Shown here in pieces: positions 40,635-50,742 of a stretch of 64,000 nucleotides of DNA (its first letter is position 1; each line of letters begins with the position of its first letter). Source of the DNA: Brachybacterium sp. EE-P12. GTDB lineage: Bacteria; Actinomycetota; Actinomycetes; Actinomycetales; Dermabacteraceae. The notes below the pieces were generated by a model that was given only the letters and a program-made list of their open reading frames with translations, did no database searches and was not told the origin of the DNA. Location of the stretch: NCBI RefSeq assembly GCF_003711805.1, contig NZ_QXCP01000010.1:63061-127060 (forward strand). The letters are read 5' to 3'. Both the position numbers and the translations under genes were made by a program.

Positions 40635-41519
40635 GTGCCCTCCCTTCTGCGACTGTCCGGACCCGCTCTCGGTCTCGGCGCCGTGCTGATCATCGTGACG
40701 GTCTCGCTGGGACGCGGGATCGACGTCCTCTACCTGCTGGGGGTGGCGCTGGCCGTGCTGGGGGTGTCGGGCCAGCTCCTCCAGAGCCGGCTCCAGCGCC
40801 CGACGGAGCAGCGGGATCCTCTCCCGGTCGCGGTGCCCGTGCGGGGGCGGTGGCGGGGCCTGAACTCCCCTGCCTCGAAGATCCCCTCGCACACCCATCG
40901 GCTCGCGCAGACCTACGCCATCGACATCACCCACGAGCCCGAGGGCGCCTCGCCCCGAGCTCTGGATCCGCTCCGCAGTCCGATGCGCCGCCCCGAGACC
41001 TTCCCGTCCTTCGGCCAGGAGGTCCTCGCCCCCTTCGACGGCGAGGTGATCGCGGTGCACGGCACGAGTCGGGACCATCTCAGCCGCCTCTCCCTGCCGG
41101 GCATCGCGTACCTGGTGCTCGAAGGTCTCGTGCGCAGCCTCGGCTCCCCACGGCACCTGCTGGGGAACCACGTCATGGTGCGTGCGGTCGGGAGCGGCGC
41201 GGCCGACGAGCCGGGCCGGGCGGCCGGGGCGGGCTCGGCCGACGGGCCGGTCGCGGTGCTCGCCCATCTCCGGCGCGGCTCCCCCGCAGTGCGGGTGGGC
41301 GAGCGGGTGCGGGCCGGTCAGGTGCTCGGGCAGTGCGGGAACTCGGGCAACTCCTCCGACCCTCACGTCCACTTCCAGCTGATGGACGGTCCCGACATCG
41401 GCACCGCGAGAGGCCTGCCCTTCACCTGGCACCATCTCGACGAGGACGGCGCCCCGCAGCACGGAGTGCCCGCGAACGAGGAGCTGTTCACCGCGGTCCC
41501 GGTGGACCCCACCCGCTGA
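40635..41519 (+). CDS. M23-family peptidase with N-terminal membrane helices
   Basis: 294 residues from GTG 40635; an earlier GTG at 40542 would add 31 residues. Two hydrophobic segments (about 8-50, GLGAVLIIVTVSLG and LYLLGVALAVLGVSG) anchor it. The C-terminal part has the metallopeptidase layout: SHTHRLAQTYAIDIT (first His and Asp), EVLAPFDGEVIAVHG, VAVLAHLRRGS, and the HxH motif in GNSSDPHVHFQLMDG (about 254-268). M23 enzymes cut peptidoglycan cross-bridges; here probably in the wall next to the membrane. The AGGTCC upstream supports the later start, but this is not certain. Confidence 0.75.
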   Translation: MPSLLRLSGPALGLGAVLIIVTVSLGRGIDVLYLLGVALAVLGVSGQLLQSRLQRPTEQRDPLPVAVPVRGRWRGLNSPASKIPSHTHRLAQTYAIDITHEPEGASPRALDPLRSPMRRPETFPSFGQEVLAPFDGEVIAVHGTSRDHLSRLSLPGIAYLVLEGLVRSLGSPRHLLGNHVMVRAVGSGAADEPGRAAGAGSADGPVAVLAHLRRGSPAVRVGERVRAGQVLGQCGNSGNSSDPHVHFQLMDGPDIGTARGLPFTWHHLDEDGAPQHGVPANEELFTAVPVDPTR

Positions 41520-41534
41520 CCGCTCAGGGCACGC

Positions 41535-42725
<1,191 letters not shown>

Positions 42726-42769
42726 TCATCCCTGCAGGTCGCCCGATCGTTCCGGGCCGCGCGACGCCA

Positions 42770-42775
42770 TACCCT
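42770..42775 (+). promoter_or_regulatory. -10 box of leaderless type before 42783
   Basis: TACCCT ends 7 bp before the ATG at 42783 with no ribosome site between. Confidence 0.45.
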
Positions 42776-42782
42776 GATCCTC

Positions 42783-43502
42783 ATGACGTTCGCCGGCCTC
42801 CTCGCCTTCCTCGGTCTCGCCGTGGTGACGATGGACGTGCTGGGCGGGGTGATCGCCACCTCTGTGCTGCTGAGCGGCGGGAGGCTCCGCCACCTGCTGG
42901 CCTTCTTCGGCGGGTATGCCGCGGTGATCATCGTGGCGACGATCGTGCTGCATCCGCTGCTGGCCCTGCTCGGCGCGTGGCTGCGCCCGGTGCTCGCCTC
43001 GAACGGCGCGATCGGCAGCGTCGAGGTGGTGGTGGGAGCGGTGCTGGGCGGTGTCGCGCTCCATCAGTTCCGCGCCTCCCGCCGCCCGCCGGGCCCGCCC
43101 GGACGGCTCCAGCGCCGCAGCGCCCCGCGCCGTCTGGCGCTCTGGCCGATGCTGCTGGCCGGGGTGGCGTTCTCGGGCACGGCGCTGGCCGATCCGGCGT
43201 TCCCGATCGCGGTGGGCATGGCATCCCAGGTGGAGCATCTGCCGTGGCGAATCTGCCTGCTGGTGCTGTGGCATCTTCTCTACCAGGCGCCGCTCGTGAC
43301 GATGATGGTCATCGCCGCCACCGGCAGGCACGACCGGCTGGTGCACCGCTTGGCCGACTGGACCGCCGAGCGCCGCCGCGTTCTGCAGGGGGCGCTGGCC
43401 GTGGTGCTGGTGCTGCTGGCGGCGGTGGTGCTGACGGACGGGATCTGGTCGCTCGTGGGCGGTCACGAGCCGTGGCTGCGCCAGCTGCTCGCGCTGCGCT
43501 GA
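42783..43502 (+). CDS. Six-helix membrane protein (GAP / LysE-like)
   Basis: 239 residues with hydrophobic segments at about 3-25, 38-58, 70-95, 118-138, 150-175 and 190-215. The N-terminal helix carries the AVVTMDVLGGVIATSVLLSGG block, and a central basic loop RRPPGPPGRLQRRSAPRR joins the halves; LADPAFPIAVGMASQ repeats an Asp-Pro motif. This layout resembles GAP (sulfolipid-addressing-protein) and LysE-type exporters. No substrate can be named. Single gene with leaderless-type promoter. Confidence 0.65.
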   Translation: MTFAGLLAFLGLAVVTMDVLGGVIATSVLLSGGRLRHLLAFFGGYAAVIIVATIVLHPLLALLGAWLRPVLASNGAIGSVEVVVGAVLGGVALHQFRASRRPPGPPGRLQRRSAPRRLALWPMLLAGVAFSGTALADPAFPIAVGMASQVEHLPWRICLLVLWHLLYQAPLVTMMVIAATGRHDRLVHRLADWTAERRRVLQGALAVVLVLLAAVVLTDGIWSLVGGHEPWLRQLLALR

Positions 43503-43503
43503 C

Positions 43504-43797
43504 AGGCACGTCGGCGATCGACGCTCCCTCTCCCTCGCCGCCCATCGCGACGAGCTGCTCTCCCTGGGCGCACGGCACGGCATCGAGGACATCCGCGCGT
43601 TCGGCTCCGTCGCGCGAGGCTCCGATCACCACCATTCCGACGTCGACCTCCTCGTGCGGCTCCGTCCCGATGCAGACCCCTTGGGCTATGCACTCTTCGT
43701 CGAGGACTCGGTGCGCCTGCTCGGCGTCCCCGTCGACGTGGTCGTCGAGGACGGGAACACCCCCGTGCACATCCGGCGGACGGCGGTGCCGCTGTGA
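43504..43797 (+). pseudogene. MNT-type nucleotidyltransferase antitoxin, start lost
   Basis: Open frame ending TGA 43795-43797 gives HRDELLSLGARHGIEDIRAF, then GSVARGSDHHHSDVDLLVRL: the GSxxRG...SDxDLL signature of minimal nucleotidyltransferases (about 31-50 residues from the front). No ATG, GTG or TTG lies in frame before this core. The frame begins inside the previous gene's end, so the 5' end was truncated. In HEPN-MNT modules this protein silences the HEPN RNase. Partner remnant follows. Confidence 0.65.
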
Positions 43798-43844
43798 TCC
43801 GGTCCGATGACCGTCAGGAGCCGTCCCCGCGGTGGGACGTCTGA

Positions 43845-44213
43845 CCACGCGGCGAGAGCACCCCCGATGGCGCACCCCCTGCCTCGCAGGTCCTGCGCAC
43901 TGAGCTCGCACGCATCGAGCACCGTGTCGAGGACGTCATCGCGCAGGGGCGGGCCGCCTTCGTCGAGGGCTCCGAGAGCTACGACCGTGCCACCGTCGCA
44001 GTCCTCCGCCTCGCCGCGCTCTTCGAGGAGGAGAAGCGCTTCGGGACATCTCTGACCGTGGTGACCACGGACGAGCGCCGTGGCATCACGACCACGAGGG
44101 ACATCGCGGCGCGCAGCGGGTGCGGAGCGATGAGCTCGGAGATCCTCTGGCGGACGGTGACCGAGCGCATCCCCGACGTCGTCGCGAGGATCCACGCTGC
44201 CCTCGACGCCTGA
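43845..44213 (+). pseudogene. HEPN-domain toxin remnant, start lost
   Basis: The open frame reads QVLRTELARIEHRVEDVIAQG, RAAFVEGSESYDRATVAVLR, LAALFEEEK, then RGITTTRDIAARSG and EILWRTVTERIPDVVARIHAAL, matching a HEPN/DUF86-type helical protein (from recall). It has no standard start in frame. The spacing after the MNT-like gene is typical of an MNT-HEPN pair. The RNase motif RxxxxH expected in HEPN toxins is not seen. So the toxin-antitoxin pair looks dead on both sides. Confidence 0.55.
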
Positions 44214-44219
44214 GAGGGC

Positions 44220-45065
44220 TCATCCCCGCGCGAACAGTCCCAGCGCGTCCCAGGCGACCCAGCCGCCCTCGGCCAGCTCGAGCTCGATCACGTTCTGCCC
44301 CGCCTGCAGCAGCGCGGCCGGGACCGGCAGCTCGAAGCGGGCCCGCTTCAGCGCCGTGCCGGGAACGGTCGCGTCCCCCTCGCGGGAGCCGCGGGTCGCG
44401 CCGACCGGCAGCTCGAGATCGGCGAGCTCATCGCCGTTCGCGCGGAGGCGGAGGACGCCGCCCAGGCGCGTGGTGTCCACGAGCCACAGCGCGAGGTCGA
44501 GATCCTCGCTCGGGGCCTGCTCGAGCGAGACGGTCCAGCGGGCGCTGTAGGGGATCCCGCCGGCCCAGGCATCTCCCGGACCGGGCAGCAGGTACGGCCA
44601 CGACTCCCCCGGCTCGTCGACCCCGTCCTCGTACTCGATCAGCGCCTCCGGGTACCGCTCGGGGATCTGCGCGTAGGAGGCGGGGGCGAGGTGGTGCTCG
44701 AGGGTGCGGCCGTCGAACTCGCCGATCCGCGCCACCTCCGTCCCGGTCGCGGTGACCGAGGGGCGGGAGGTGGCGGTGACCGCTTCCGAGACCTCGCCGC
44801 GCTCCCCCGCGTCGGAGACGGCCTGGACCGTGTACGTCCAGGTCTCCCCTTCCGGGCCGAGGCCCGCGTGCGTGAAGCGCGGATAGACCGTCTTGCCCAG
44901 CAGGACGGAGTCCTCGGCCTCGGTGGGGGCGTCCTCGCCGGGCACGGCGTGGATGCGGTAGTGGTCGATGAGGGGGTCGAAGCCGAGGGAGTCCCAGGTC
45001 AGGGAGTTCTCTGCGAGGACGGGCTCGGCGGCGAGACCGGTGACGACGGCGGGGCGCGGGCTCAT
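44220..45065 (-). CDS. FN3-like and lyase-type beta-sandwich protein, PhoD partner
   Basis: 281 residues. Residues 1-95 resemble a fibronectin type III domain (LAENSLTWDSLGFDPLIDHYRIH, TYTVQAVSDAGERGEVSE). Residues 110-281 resemble the C-terminal carbohydrate-binding-like domain of rhamnogalacturonan lyases (IGEFDGRTLEHHLAPASYA, ARWTVSLEQAPSEDLDLALW, ENGQNVIELEL-like QAGQNVIELEL). No signal peptide. AAGGAG 8 bp upstream. It lies 20 bp after the PhoD gene on the same strand, so probably co-transcribed. Role unclear; the fold binds sugars or supports a lyase domain that is absent here. Confidence 0.6.
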   Translation of the reverse strand: MSPRPAVVTGLAAEPVLAENSLTWDSLGFDPLIDHYRIHAVPGEDAPTEAEDSVLLGKTVYPRFTHAGLGPEGETWTYTVQAVSDAGERGEVSEAVTATSRPSVTATGTEVARIGEFDGRTLEHHLAPASYAQIPERYPEALIEYEDGVDEPGESWPYLLPGPGDAWAGGIPYSARWTVSLEQAPSEDLDLALWLVDTTRLGGVLRLRANGDELADLELPVGATRGSREGDATVPGTALKRARFELPVPAALLQAGQNVIELELAEGGWVAWDALGLFARG

Positions 45066-45085
45066 GCGGGGCTCCTTCGAGCGGC

Positions 45086-46654
45086 TCAGGCCGGGATGAG
45101 GCGGGGCTCGCCCGCGGGGGTCGTGAAGCGGGCGCGGAGCTGCTCGGGGGCGGTGTCGTCGGCCTCGATCCAGTCGACGACACGGAAGCTCGAGACCATC
45201 TCCTGCGGCGTGAGGCGCACGTGCACGTAGCCGCGTCGACCGTCGTAGAGCTTCACGTACTCGTGCCGGGTCCACGTCTCGGGGGTGCCGGCATCCGCAG
45301 CGCCGTCCCCGTCGGAGGCGATCGAGGTGCACACCAGCTCCACGCCGAGGGCCCCGGCGGCGGGATCGTCGGGGTCGGCGGGGATCTCGGCGGCGACGTG
45401 CTTGTGGATGTCGCCGGTGAGCATGACGGGGTTCGACGCCTCCGCCATCTGCGCGAGCAGACGCCGACGGGCGGCCGGGTAGCCGTCCCACATGTCGGTG
45501 CTGGCCTCGTCGATCGGCACCAGCACCACGCCGTTGGCCAGCAGGTTCCAGGTCGCCGTGGAGCTCGCGAGGCGCTCGCCCACCCATTCCTCCTGCTCGG
45601 TGCCGAGGATGGTGCGGTCCTCGCGATGCTGCTCGGCGGCGTCGGCCGGCTTCGCGTCGCGGAACTGGCGGGAGTCCAGCAGGGAGAAGCGGGCGAGAGA
45701 GCCGACGTCGAAGCCGTCGGTGATGTCGGTGTCCGTCCCGTCCGGCAGCGCGGCGACGTCCAGCGGCATGTTCTCGTAGAACGCGCGATAGGCCACGGCG
45801 ATCCGGTGGGCGAAGTCGTCCTCGGGGATCCCGGTGTCGGAGAGGGCGCCGGTGTAGTTGTTCTGCACCTCGTGGTCGTCCCAGACGGCGACGGCGGCGG
45901 CGCGGGCGTGCACGGCCTGCAGGTGCGGGTCGGACTTGAACAGGGCGTAGCGCAGCCGGTACTGCTCGAGCGTCTCGATCTCCACCCGGTGCGCCTCGCC
46001 CACCTCGGCGCCCTGGCGCCACAGGTTCGTCTCGGTGATGCCGTACTCGTAGATGTAGTCGCCGACGAAGACGACGAGATCGAGGTCCTCCTCCGCGGCG
46101 AGATGACGGTGGGCGGTGAAGTGGCCGTGGTACCACGCCTGGCAGGAGACGAGCCCGAAGCTGAAGGATTCCGCTGGTTCCCCCTCCGCCGGCAGGGTGC
46201 GGAAGCGGCCGACGGGGCTGAGCTCCCGGCCCGCGCGGAAGCGGTAGAAGTGCTCGGTGCCGGGATCGAGGCCCTCCACCCGGGGGTGGACGGCGTGGGC
46301 GAGCGCGGGCTGGGCGAGGGCGCGGCCGTGGGCGACGATGCCGCGGAACTCCTCGTCGGTCGCGACCTCCCAGCGCACGGTCACCTCCTTCAGGGGCATC
46401 CCGCCGTGGCCGTCCTCGGCGAGGGGTTCGGGGGCCAGGCGCGTCCACAGCACGGCGCCGTCGGGGCGCGGGGCGCCGCTGGCGACGCCGAGGGAGAACA
46501 TCCCCTCGGGCGCGGCGGCGCCCTCGAGCTCCGACGGCGGCTCCGAGCGGGCGGAGCGGGCGTCGATGCCGAGCGCGATCACGGCGGCGGAGGCGCCGCT
46601 GAGCTGGAGCAGCCGGCGGCGGCTGACGGGGGCACGGGTGGCCGTGGACGGCAT
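45086..46654 (-). CDS. phoD: PhoD-family alkaline phosphatase / phosphodiesterase (Tat-exported)
   Basis: 522 residues. Twin-arginine signal SRRRLLQLSGASAAVIALG (residues 10-28). PhoD-like fold: N-terminal beta domain FSLGVASGAPRPDGAVLWTRL, then FGLVSCQAWYHG, VVFVGDYIYEYG (metal Asp), AVWDDHEVQNNY (metal Asp-His), SLLDSRQFRD, and MLTGDIHKHVAAEI near 385. PhoD releases phosphate from organic esters outside the membrane with Fe/Ca. The GGGAGATCCC site precedes ATG 46654. Upstream 46671-46690 is the terminator of the small gene; the FN3 protein follows in the operon. Confidence 0.92.
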   Translation of the reverse strand: MPSTATRAPVSRRRLLQLSGASAAVIALGIDARSARSEPPSELEGAAAPEGMFSLGVASGAPRPDGAVLWTRLAPEPLAEDGHGGMPLKEVTVRWEVATDEEFRGIVAHGRALAQPALAHAVHPRVEGLDPGTEHFYRFRAGRELSPVGRFRTLPAEGEPAESFSFGLVSCQAWYHGHFTAHRHLAAEEDLDLVVFVGDYIYEYGITETNLWRQGAEVGEAHRVEIETLEQYRLRYALFKSDPHLQAVHARAAAVAVWDDHEVQNNYTGALSDTGIPEDDFAHRIAVAYRAFYENMPLDVAALPDGTDTDITDGFDVGSLARFSLLDSRQFRDAKPADAAEQHREDRTILGTEQEEWVGERLASSTATWNLLANGVVLVPIDEASTDMWDGYPAARRRLLAQMAEASNPVMLTGDIHKHVAAEIPADPDDPAAGALGVELVCTSIASDGDGAADAGTPETWTRHEYVKLYDGRRGYVHVRLTPQEMVSSFRVVDWIEADDTAPEQLRARFTTPAGEPRLIPA

Positions 46655-46670
46655 GGGATCTCCCGGTCGG

Positions 46671-46690
46671 CGGTGGGGGTCCTCCCACCG
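46671..46690 (-). terminator. Terminator of the 46834 small gene
   Basis: CGGTGGG (46671-46677) and CCCACCG (46684-46690) form a perfect 7-bp stem with a 6-nt loop, lying between the small gene's stop and the PhoD start on the minus strand. Confidence 0.55.
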
Positions 46691-46833
46691 TCTTCCGCCC
46701 GGATGGAGCCGGGATGAACGCTCGGCCACGCAGCCGCGAAGAGCTGCGGAAGAGAGCAGCGGGATCGCCCCCTCCGCCCGCGACCGGGCCGATCAGCCGC
46801 CGATCTCGCGCCCCCGCGCCGGTGCCGAGGCTC

Positions 46834-47046
46834 TCATGCCCCGCCGCACTGGCTCTTCATGAGCGATGCGACGGTGCCCCGCTCGATCGCGAACCCCTGG
46901 GTGAACACCTTCTGCACCAGATGCCGGGGGAACGGCCCGACGGTGACCTCCTCCGCACCGCTGGTGCAGGTGATCCAGGTCGAGTTGTCCTGGCTGATGA
47001 TCGTCAGCGCATCACCGTCGACGTCGGACAGCTCGAAGGTGTTCAT
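46834..47046 (-). CDS. Small DVDGDALT protein (70 aa), unknown family
   Basis: 70 residues: ELSDVDGDALTIISQDNSTW, then ITCTSGAEEVTVGPFPRHLV, ending MKSQCGGA. It is clearly a paralogue of the first ~65 residues of the protein at 53462. Shared blocks are DVDGDALTI, STWITCTSG and EEVTVGPFP. A beta-rich fold with two Cys is likely; no signal peptide or helix. AGGAGAAGA precedes the ATG by a normal distance. It lies between a LuxR-type regulator and PhoD with its own terminator. Function unknown. Confidence 0.8.
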   Translation of the reverse strand: MNTFELSDVDGDALTIISQDNSTWITCTSGAEEVTVGPFPRHLVQKVFTQGFAIERGTVASLMKSQCGGA

Positions 47047-47092
47047 TCTTCTCCTGAGGGACGGGGCCGGGCACGGCGGTCCGGGGCGGGAT

Positions 47093-47140
47093 CGACACCC
47101 CTCATCCTGCGATGCAGGAGACTCTTGCTGACGGGTGTCG
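47093..47140 (-). promoter_or_regulatory. Nested inverted repeats upstream of the small DVDGDALT gene
   Basis: Outer arms CGACACCC (47093-47100) and GGGTGTCG (47133-47140) are perfect, and TCCTGC-GAT-GCAGGA (47105-47119) forms a second perfect hairpin inside. On the minus strand this is 47-94 bp before the ATG, suited to a leader RNA switch or operator. Confidence 0.45.
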
Positions 47141-47262
47141 CGAAAGACTCTCCGCCTCCCCTACCCGCTCTCCTGCCCACCCCACCCGGAGGGGTAGCAA
47201 TGCCGGTCACATCGCGGTTCGGCCCGCCGAGCGCACAGGTGGGCTCCACCTCGAGGAGATTG

Positions 47263-49695
47263 TCAGAGCCCGCGGACCGAGGCCTCGTGGAGCAGCTCGT
47301 CGCGGTTGCTCGCCCCGAGCTTGCGCATCAGGTTCGCGCGGTGGAACTTCACGGTGTTGACCGAGACGAACATGGCCTTCGCCATCTGGGGATTGGTCGC
47401 TCCACGACGCAGATGGTCGAGCACCTCGCGCTCCCGCCCCGAGATCTCGAGGGTGGGGCGGTTCAGCGCCCCGGCGATGGCGTGCGCCTGATCGAGGCGG
47501 AGCCGCTCGCCGCCGGGCACGTCCTCGGCGATCTCCCGCAGGGCTCGCAGCTCCTCGGAAGTGGCGTGCGCGAGAGGGTACAGACCGAGCCGTCGCCGCG
47601 CGGTCAGCGCGGCCGCGTCGGCCAGGGCGGTGCGCGCCGCGGGCACCCGGTCCTCGCGCACCGCGTACAGCGCCTCCATGAGGTGCACCGTGAACTCGGT
47701 GCGCGGGTAGAACGGCTGGCCCGGCATCGGCGTCACGGGCAGGTATCCGGGACTGGGGACGGGCCTGCCCGCGTGCCTGCTGAGGAAGTCCGCGACCCGC
47801 TGGATCTGGCTGTGGGCGCCTTGGGCGAACGGCCCGGGCACCGCGAGGGTGGAGAGTTCGTACGCGCGGACGTAACCCTCGAACTCCTCCATCGCTCGGC
47901 GAAGGATGGCCAGGTGGGCACGCATGTGCTGCAGGATCGGCCAGAGCTCGGGCACCGCGAGGCGGTCCGACGCGGCGCGCAGATGAGCATCGGCGTCTTC
48001 GAACCTGCCCTCGTCCAGCGCCTCCCACATCAGGGCCATCCCGGCCACGACGATGTCGCAGTCGTGCCGTAGGAACTGGGTCCCCGCCAGCAGCACGGAG
48101 GCATCGAAGACGTCCTCGAGCCCGCGGGCCCGATGATCGTGGAGGATCAGGCGGCGCGCGAAGTCCAGCCTCTCCCCGAGCGGATCGAGGCGCTGCGGGT
48201 CCACCTCCATCACCTGCACGGCGAACCGGGCGATCTCTGCAGCCGGGATCGTGTTCCCGCTGCGGAAGGCGGTGTCGGCGAGGAAGAGCAGCTCGGAGAC
48301 CTCGCGCCCGCCGATCGCCTCGACCGCCTCCGAGGCCACGAGATCGGCGACCAGCGCACGGGCCCGGGTGAAGATCTCGATCATCTGCTCGCGGTCGCCG
48401 ATGTGGAGAGCGAGCGCCAGCGCGTAGGCGAGCGCGCCGCTCCGCGCCCACGGCGTGCCCGCCCCGGGCGCGCTGAGCCGCAGCACCAGCGCCTGCTGCG
48501 CCGCGCGGACCGAGACCGGGGAGCGGCGGCGGTCCGCGCCCAGCCGCAGCCGTGCGGCGAGCAGCGCGGGCCGCTCGACCAGAGCGAGCGGGCTGATCCG
48601 TATCAGCGGCGTCCACAGCGGGGTCATCGCGTTGGGCAGCAGGTCCCAGATCCATTCGCTCAGCAGCTCCTCGGCCTCGTCGATCTCCCCCGCGGCCAGG
48701 TGCATCGACATCAGGAGCTCGCGGTCGCCCGTGGCGCGCGCGATGTCGACCACGCGATCGGCGGCGTCGTCCTTCTCGCCCGGGCTCGCGGAGATCGCGC
48801 GGAGCACCACCTGACGGATGCTCTCGGTCCAGCGGAACACCCGTCGGCGCATCCCGGGATGCCAGACCATCGAGCCCATGCCGAGGTCGTGGAGACGGCG
48901 GAGGTCGGCGAGCGCATCACCCCCGTCGCTCAGCGCCTCCGCATCCTCGACGGTGAAGCGCGGCAGGTGGGCCGCTCGGCGGAAGAAGCGGGCGAAGCGG
49001 CCGGTCCTGCCCAGCAGCGGCTGGTCGACGAGGAACGCCGCGAGCGCGCGATCCCGGGTGACCAGGCCCGCCTCCACCTCCACCGGCATGCTCGCCAGCG
49101 ATGCCAGGACCGCCCCGGGATGACCCAGCGTCGCGCGGTGCAGGGACGTCAGCGCCTCCGCGGAGAGCTCGACGCCGCGCTCGGCGAGCAGCCGGTGCAT
49201 CTCGGTCCGGTCGAGCCACACGTCCCGATCGTCGAGGGTCGAGTAGTAGATGCCTCTGGCCTGCACCTCGGCGCGCAGATGACCGAGGTCGTAGCCCGCG
49301 ACGACCAGGCGGACGCCGCCGTCGAGGAGGGGCAGCAGGACGGCGAGGCCCCGTGCGCTGAGCTGCTCCGCCTCGTGGATCGCGAGGGTCATGGGGCGGC
49401 GGACGTCCTGGAGAGCTCGCACGACGGCGCCCCGCAGCTGCGCATCGTCCTGCGGAAGATCGGGGAGGTCGTAGGAGATCCGATGGCGCAGCGCGCTCCA
49501 CAGCAGCTGGACGATCGCGCGGGGCTCGACGGGCAGGCGCCGCGCGTCGAAGAGCATCCGCAGCTCGCCGTCGCGGTGACCGCCGCGCTCCTCCCACTGG
49601 CGCAGCGCCGAGCGCGTGCCGCTGCCGTAGACCGCCTCGACCAGCATCAGCGGCGAGGCGCTGTCCAGCGAGGTGAGCAGTCGCCGATGCAGCAT
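47263..49695 (-). CDS. LuxR-family regulator with degenerate STAND ATPase domain
   Basis: 810 residues of MalT-like layout. C-terminal LuxR DNA-binding domain: ISGREREVLDHLRRGATNPQ, MAKAMFVSVNTVKFHRANLM, RKLGASNRDEL (about 745-800). The N-terminal region has the ATPase order, but the P-loop reads VYGSGTRSAL (about residue 20) where GxxGxGKT/S is expected: the Lys is Arg. The Walker B region reads LAIHEAEQLS. So ATP hydrolysis is doubtful. The middle is helical repeat-like. Start MLHRRLLT with GGAAGGG upstream. Divergent from the CoA-transferase genes; could control the nearby small protein or the CoA-transferase. Confidence 0.85.
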   Translation of the reverse strand: MLHRRLLTSLDSASPLMLVEAVYGSGTRSALRQWEERGGHRDGELRMLFDARRLPVEPRAIVQLLWSALRHRISYDLPDLPQDDAQLRGAVVRALQDVRRPMTLAIHEAEQLSARGLAVLLPLLDGGVRLVVAGYDLGHLRAEVQARGIYYSTLDDRDVWLDRTEMHRLLAERGVELSAEALTSLHRATLGHPGAVLASLASMPVEVEAGLVTRDRALAAFLVDQPLLGRTGRFARFFRRAAHLPRFTVEDAEALSDGGDALADLRRLHDLGMGSMVWHPGMRRRVFRWTESIRQVVLRAISASPGEKDDAADRVVDIARATGDRELLMSMHLAAGEIDEAEELLSEWIWDLLPNAMTPLWTPLIRISPLALVERPALLAARLRLGADRRRSPVSVRAAQQALVLRLSAPGAGTPWARSGALAYALALALHIGDREQMIEIFTRARALVADLVASEAVEAIGGREVSELLFLADTAFRSGNTIPAAEIARFAVQVMEVDPQRLDPLGERLDFARRLILHDHRARGLEDVFDASVLLAGTQFLRHDCDIVVAGMALMWEALDEGRFEDADAHLRAASDRLAVPELWPILQHMRAHLAILRRAMEEFEGYVRAYELSTLAVPGPFAQGAHSQIQRVADFLSRHAGRPVPSPGYLPVTPMPGQPFYPRTEFTVHLMEALYAVREDRVPAARTALADAAALTARRRLGLYPLAHATSEELRALREIAEDVPGGERLRLDQAHAIAGALNRPTLEISGREREVLDHLRRGATNPQMAKAMFVSVNTVKFHRANLMRKLGASNRDELLHEASVRGL

Positions 49696-50024
49696 CCGAC
49701 CCTTCCGGCCCCCTGGTATCCCTAGCGACCTCAGGGGCCGCAGCCATCGCCTGCAGGGGCGGGGCAGGCATGAGCACTGCCTCGCCGTCCAGGCCAGGAT
49801 AGCCATCAGGTGAGGACGCGAGCGCACTTCCCTCCCTGACGGATCGGTCGGATCGCTGGCCCCTCGGAACCTCCGGCGGCGACCTCGCCGGCACCGGTCC
49901 TGACCTGGACGGCCACCATGCGGTGGCGCGGTTCACGGCGCGCACCTAGGCTCGGGAGCGAACCGCGCCCCGTCGGCACCGGCACCGACGGCGAGGGGCG
50001 AGCGGTGGGACAGGAAGGACAGCG
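49696..50024. promoter_or_regulatory. 329-bp divergent region (LuxR regulator / CoA-transferase)
   Basis: Holds the promoters of both genes. A TAGGCT -10-like box lies at 49947-49952 for the plus strand, with AGGAAGGAC just before the ATG at 50025. No other gene is visible; frames through it are G+C-rich noise. Confidence 0.4.
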
Positions 50025-50741
50025 ATGTCCAAGGTCTCGGACGACATCGCCGCGGAGCTCGCCGCCGTGCTGCGCGACGGGATGACGATCGCGGTGGGCG
50101 GCTTCGGGCTGTGCGGGATCCCCACGGACCTGATCGCGCTCGTGCGCGACAGCGGGGTCCGCGGCCTGACCGTCGCCTCGAACAACCTCGGCGTGGACGG
50201 GAAGGGCCTCGGGATCCTGCTCGAGAACGGCCAGATCGACAAGGTGCTCTCGAGCTACGTCGGCGAGAACAGGTTCTTCATGCAGCAGTACATCGACGGG
50301 AAGCTCGACGTGGAGTTCGTGCCGCAGGGAACCCTCGCCGAACGGATGCGCGCCGGCGGCTCCGGCATCCCTGCCTTCTACACCCCCACCGGGTACGGCA
50401 CCCCGGTCGCCGAGGGCAAGCCCGTCGCCGAGTTCAACGGCCGACGCTGCGTGCTCGAGCGCGCCATCCATGCCGACGTCGCCCTCGTCCACGCCCGCAC
50501 CGCCGACACCTTCGGCAACCTCCGGTACCGCCTCACCGCACGGAACTTCAACCCGCTCGCGGCGATGTGCGGGCGCACCACCTTCGCGGAGGCCGAGCAG
50601 ATCGTCGAGCCGGGCGAGCTGGCCCCGGACGACATCCACACCCCCGGCGTGTTCGTCCACCACCTGATGCGGGCCACCGCCGCGAAGGACATCGAGCAGC
50701 GCACCACGCACCCCCGCCCCGGCCCGAAGGAGGTGGCCTGA
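50025..50741 (+). CDS. scoA: 3-oxoacid CoA-transferase subunit A
   Basis: 238 residues. Class I CoA-transferase alpha subunit: [15 protein letters not shown] (about 22-36, CoA-binding glycine motif GGFGLCG), [33 protein letters not shown] (about 99-118) and [13 protein letters not shown]. Moves CoA from succinyl-CoA to acetoacetate. Two bases separate its stop from the beta subunit. AGGAAGGAC precedes the ATG. Confidence 0.92.
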   Translation: MSKVSDDIAAELAAVLRDGMTIAVGGFGLCGIPTDLIALVRDSGVRGLTVASNNLGVDGKGLGILLENGQIDKVLSSYVGENRFFMQQYIDGKLDVEFVPQGTLAERMRAGGSGIPAFYTPTGYGTPVAEGKPVAEFNGRRCVLERAIHADVALVHARTADTFGNLRYRLTARNFNPLAAMCGRTTFAEAEQIVEPGELAPDDIHTPGVFVHHLMRATAAKDIEQRTTHPRPGPKEVA

Positions 50742-50742
50742 G

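Noticed and set aside
43807-44055. ATG-started frame of 82 codons over the HEPN remnant
   Set aside because: Low-complexity Ser/Arg/Pro product; the HEPN similarity is in another frame.
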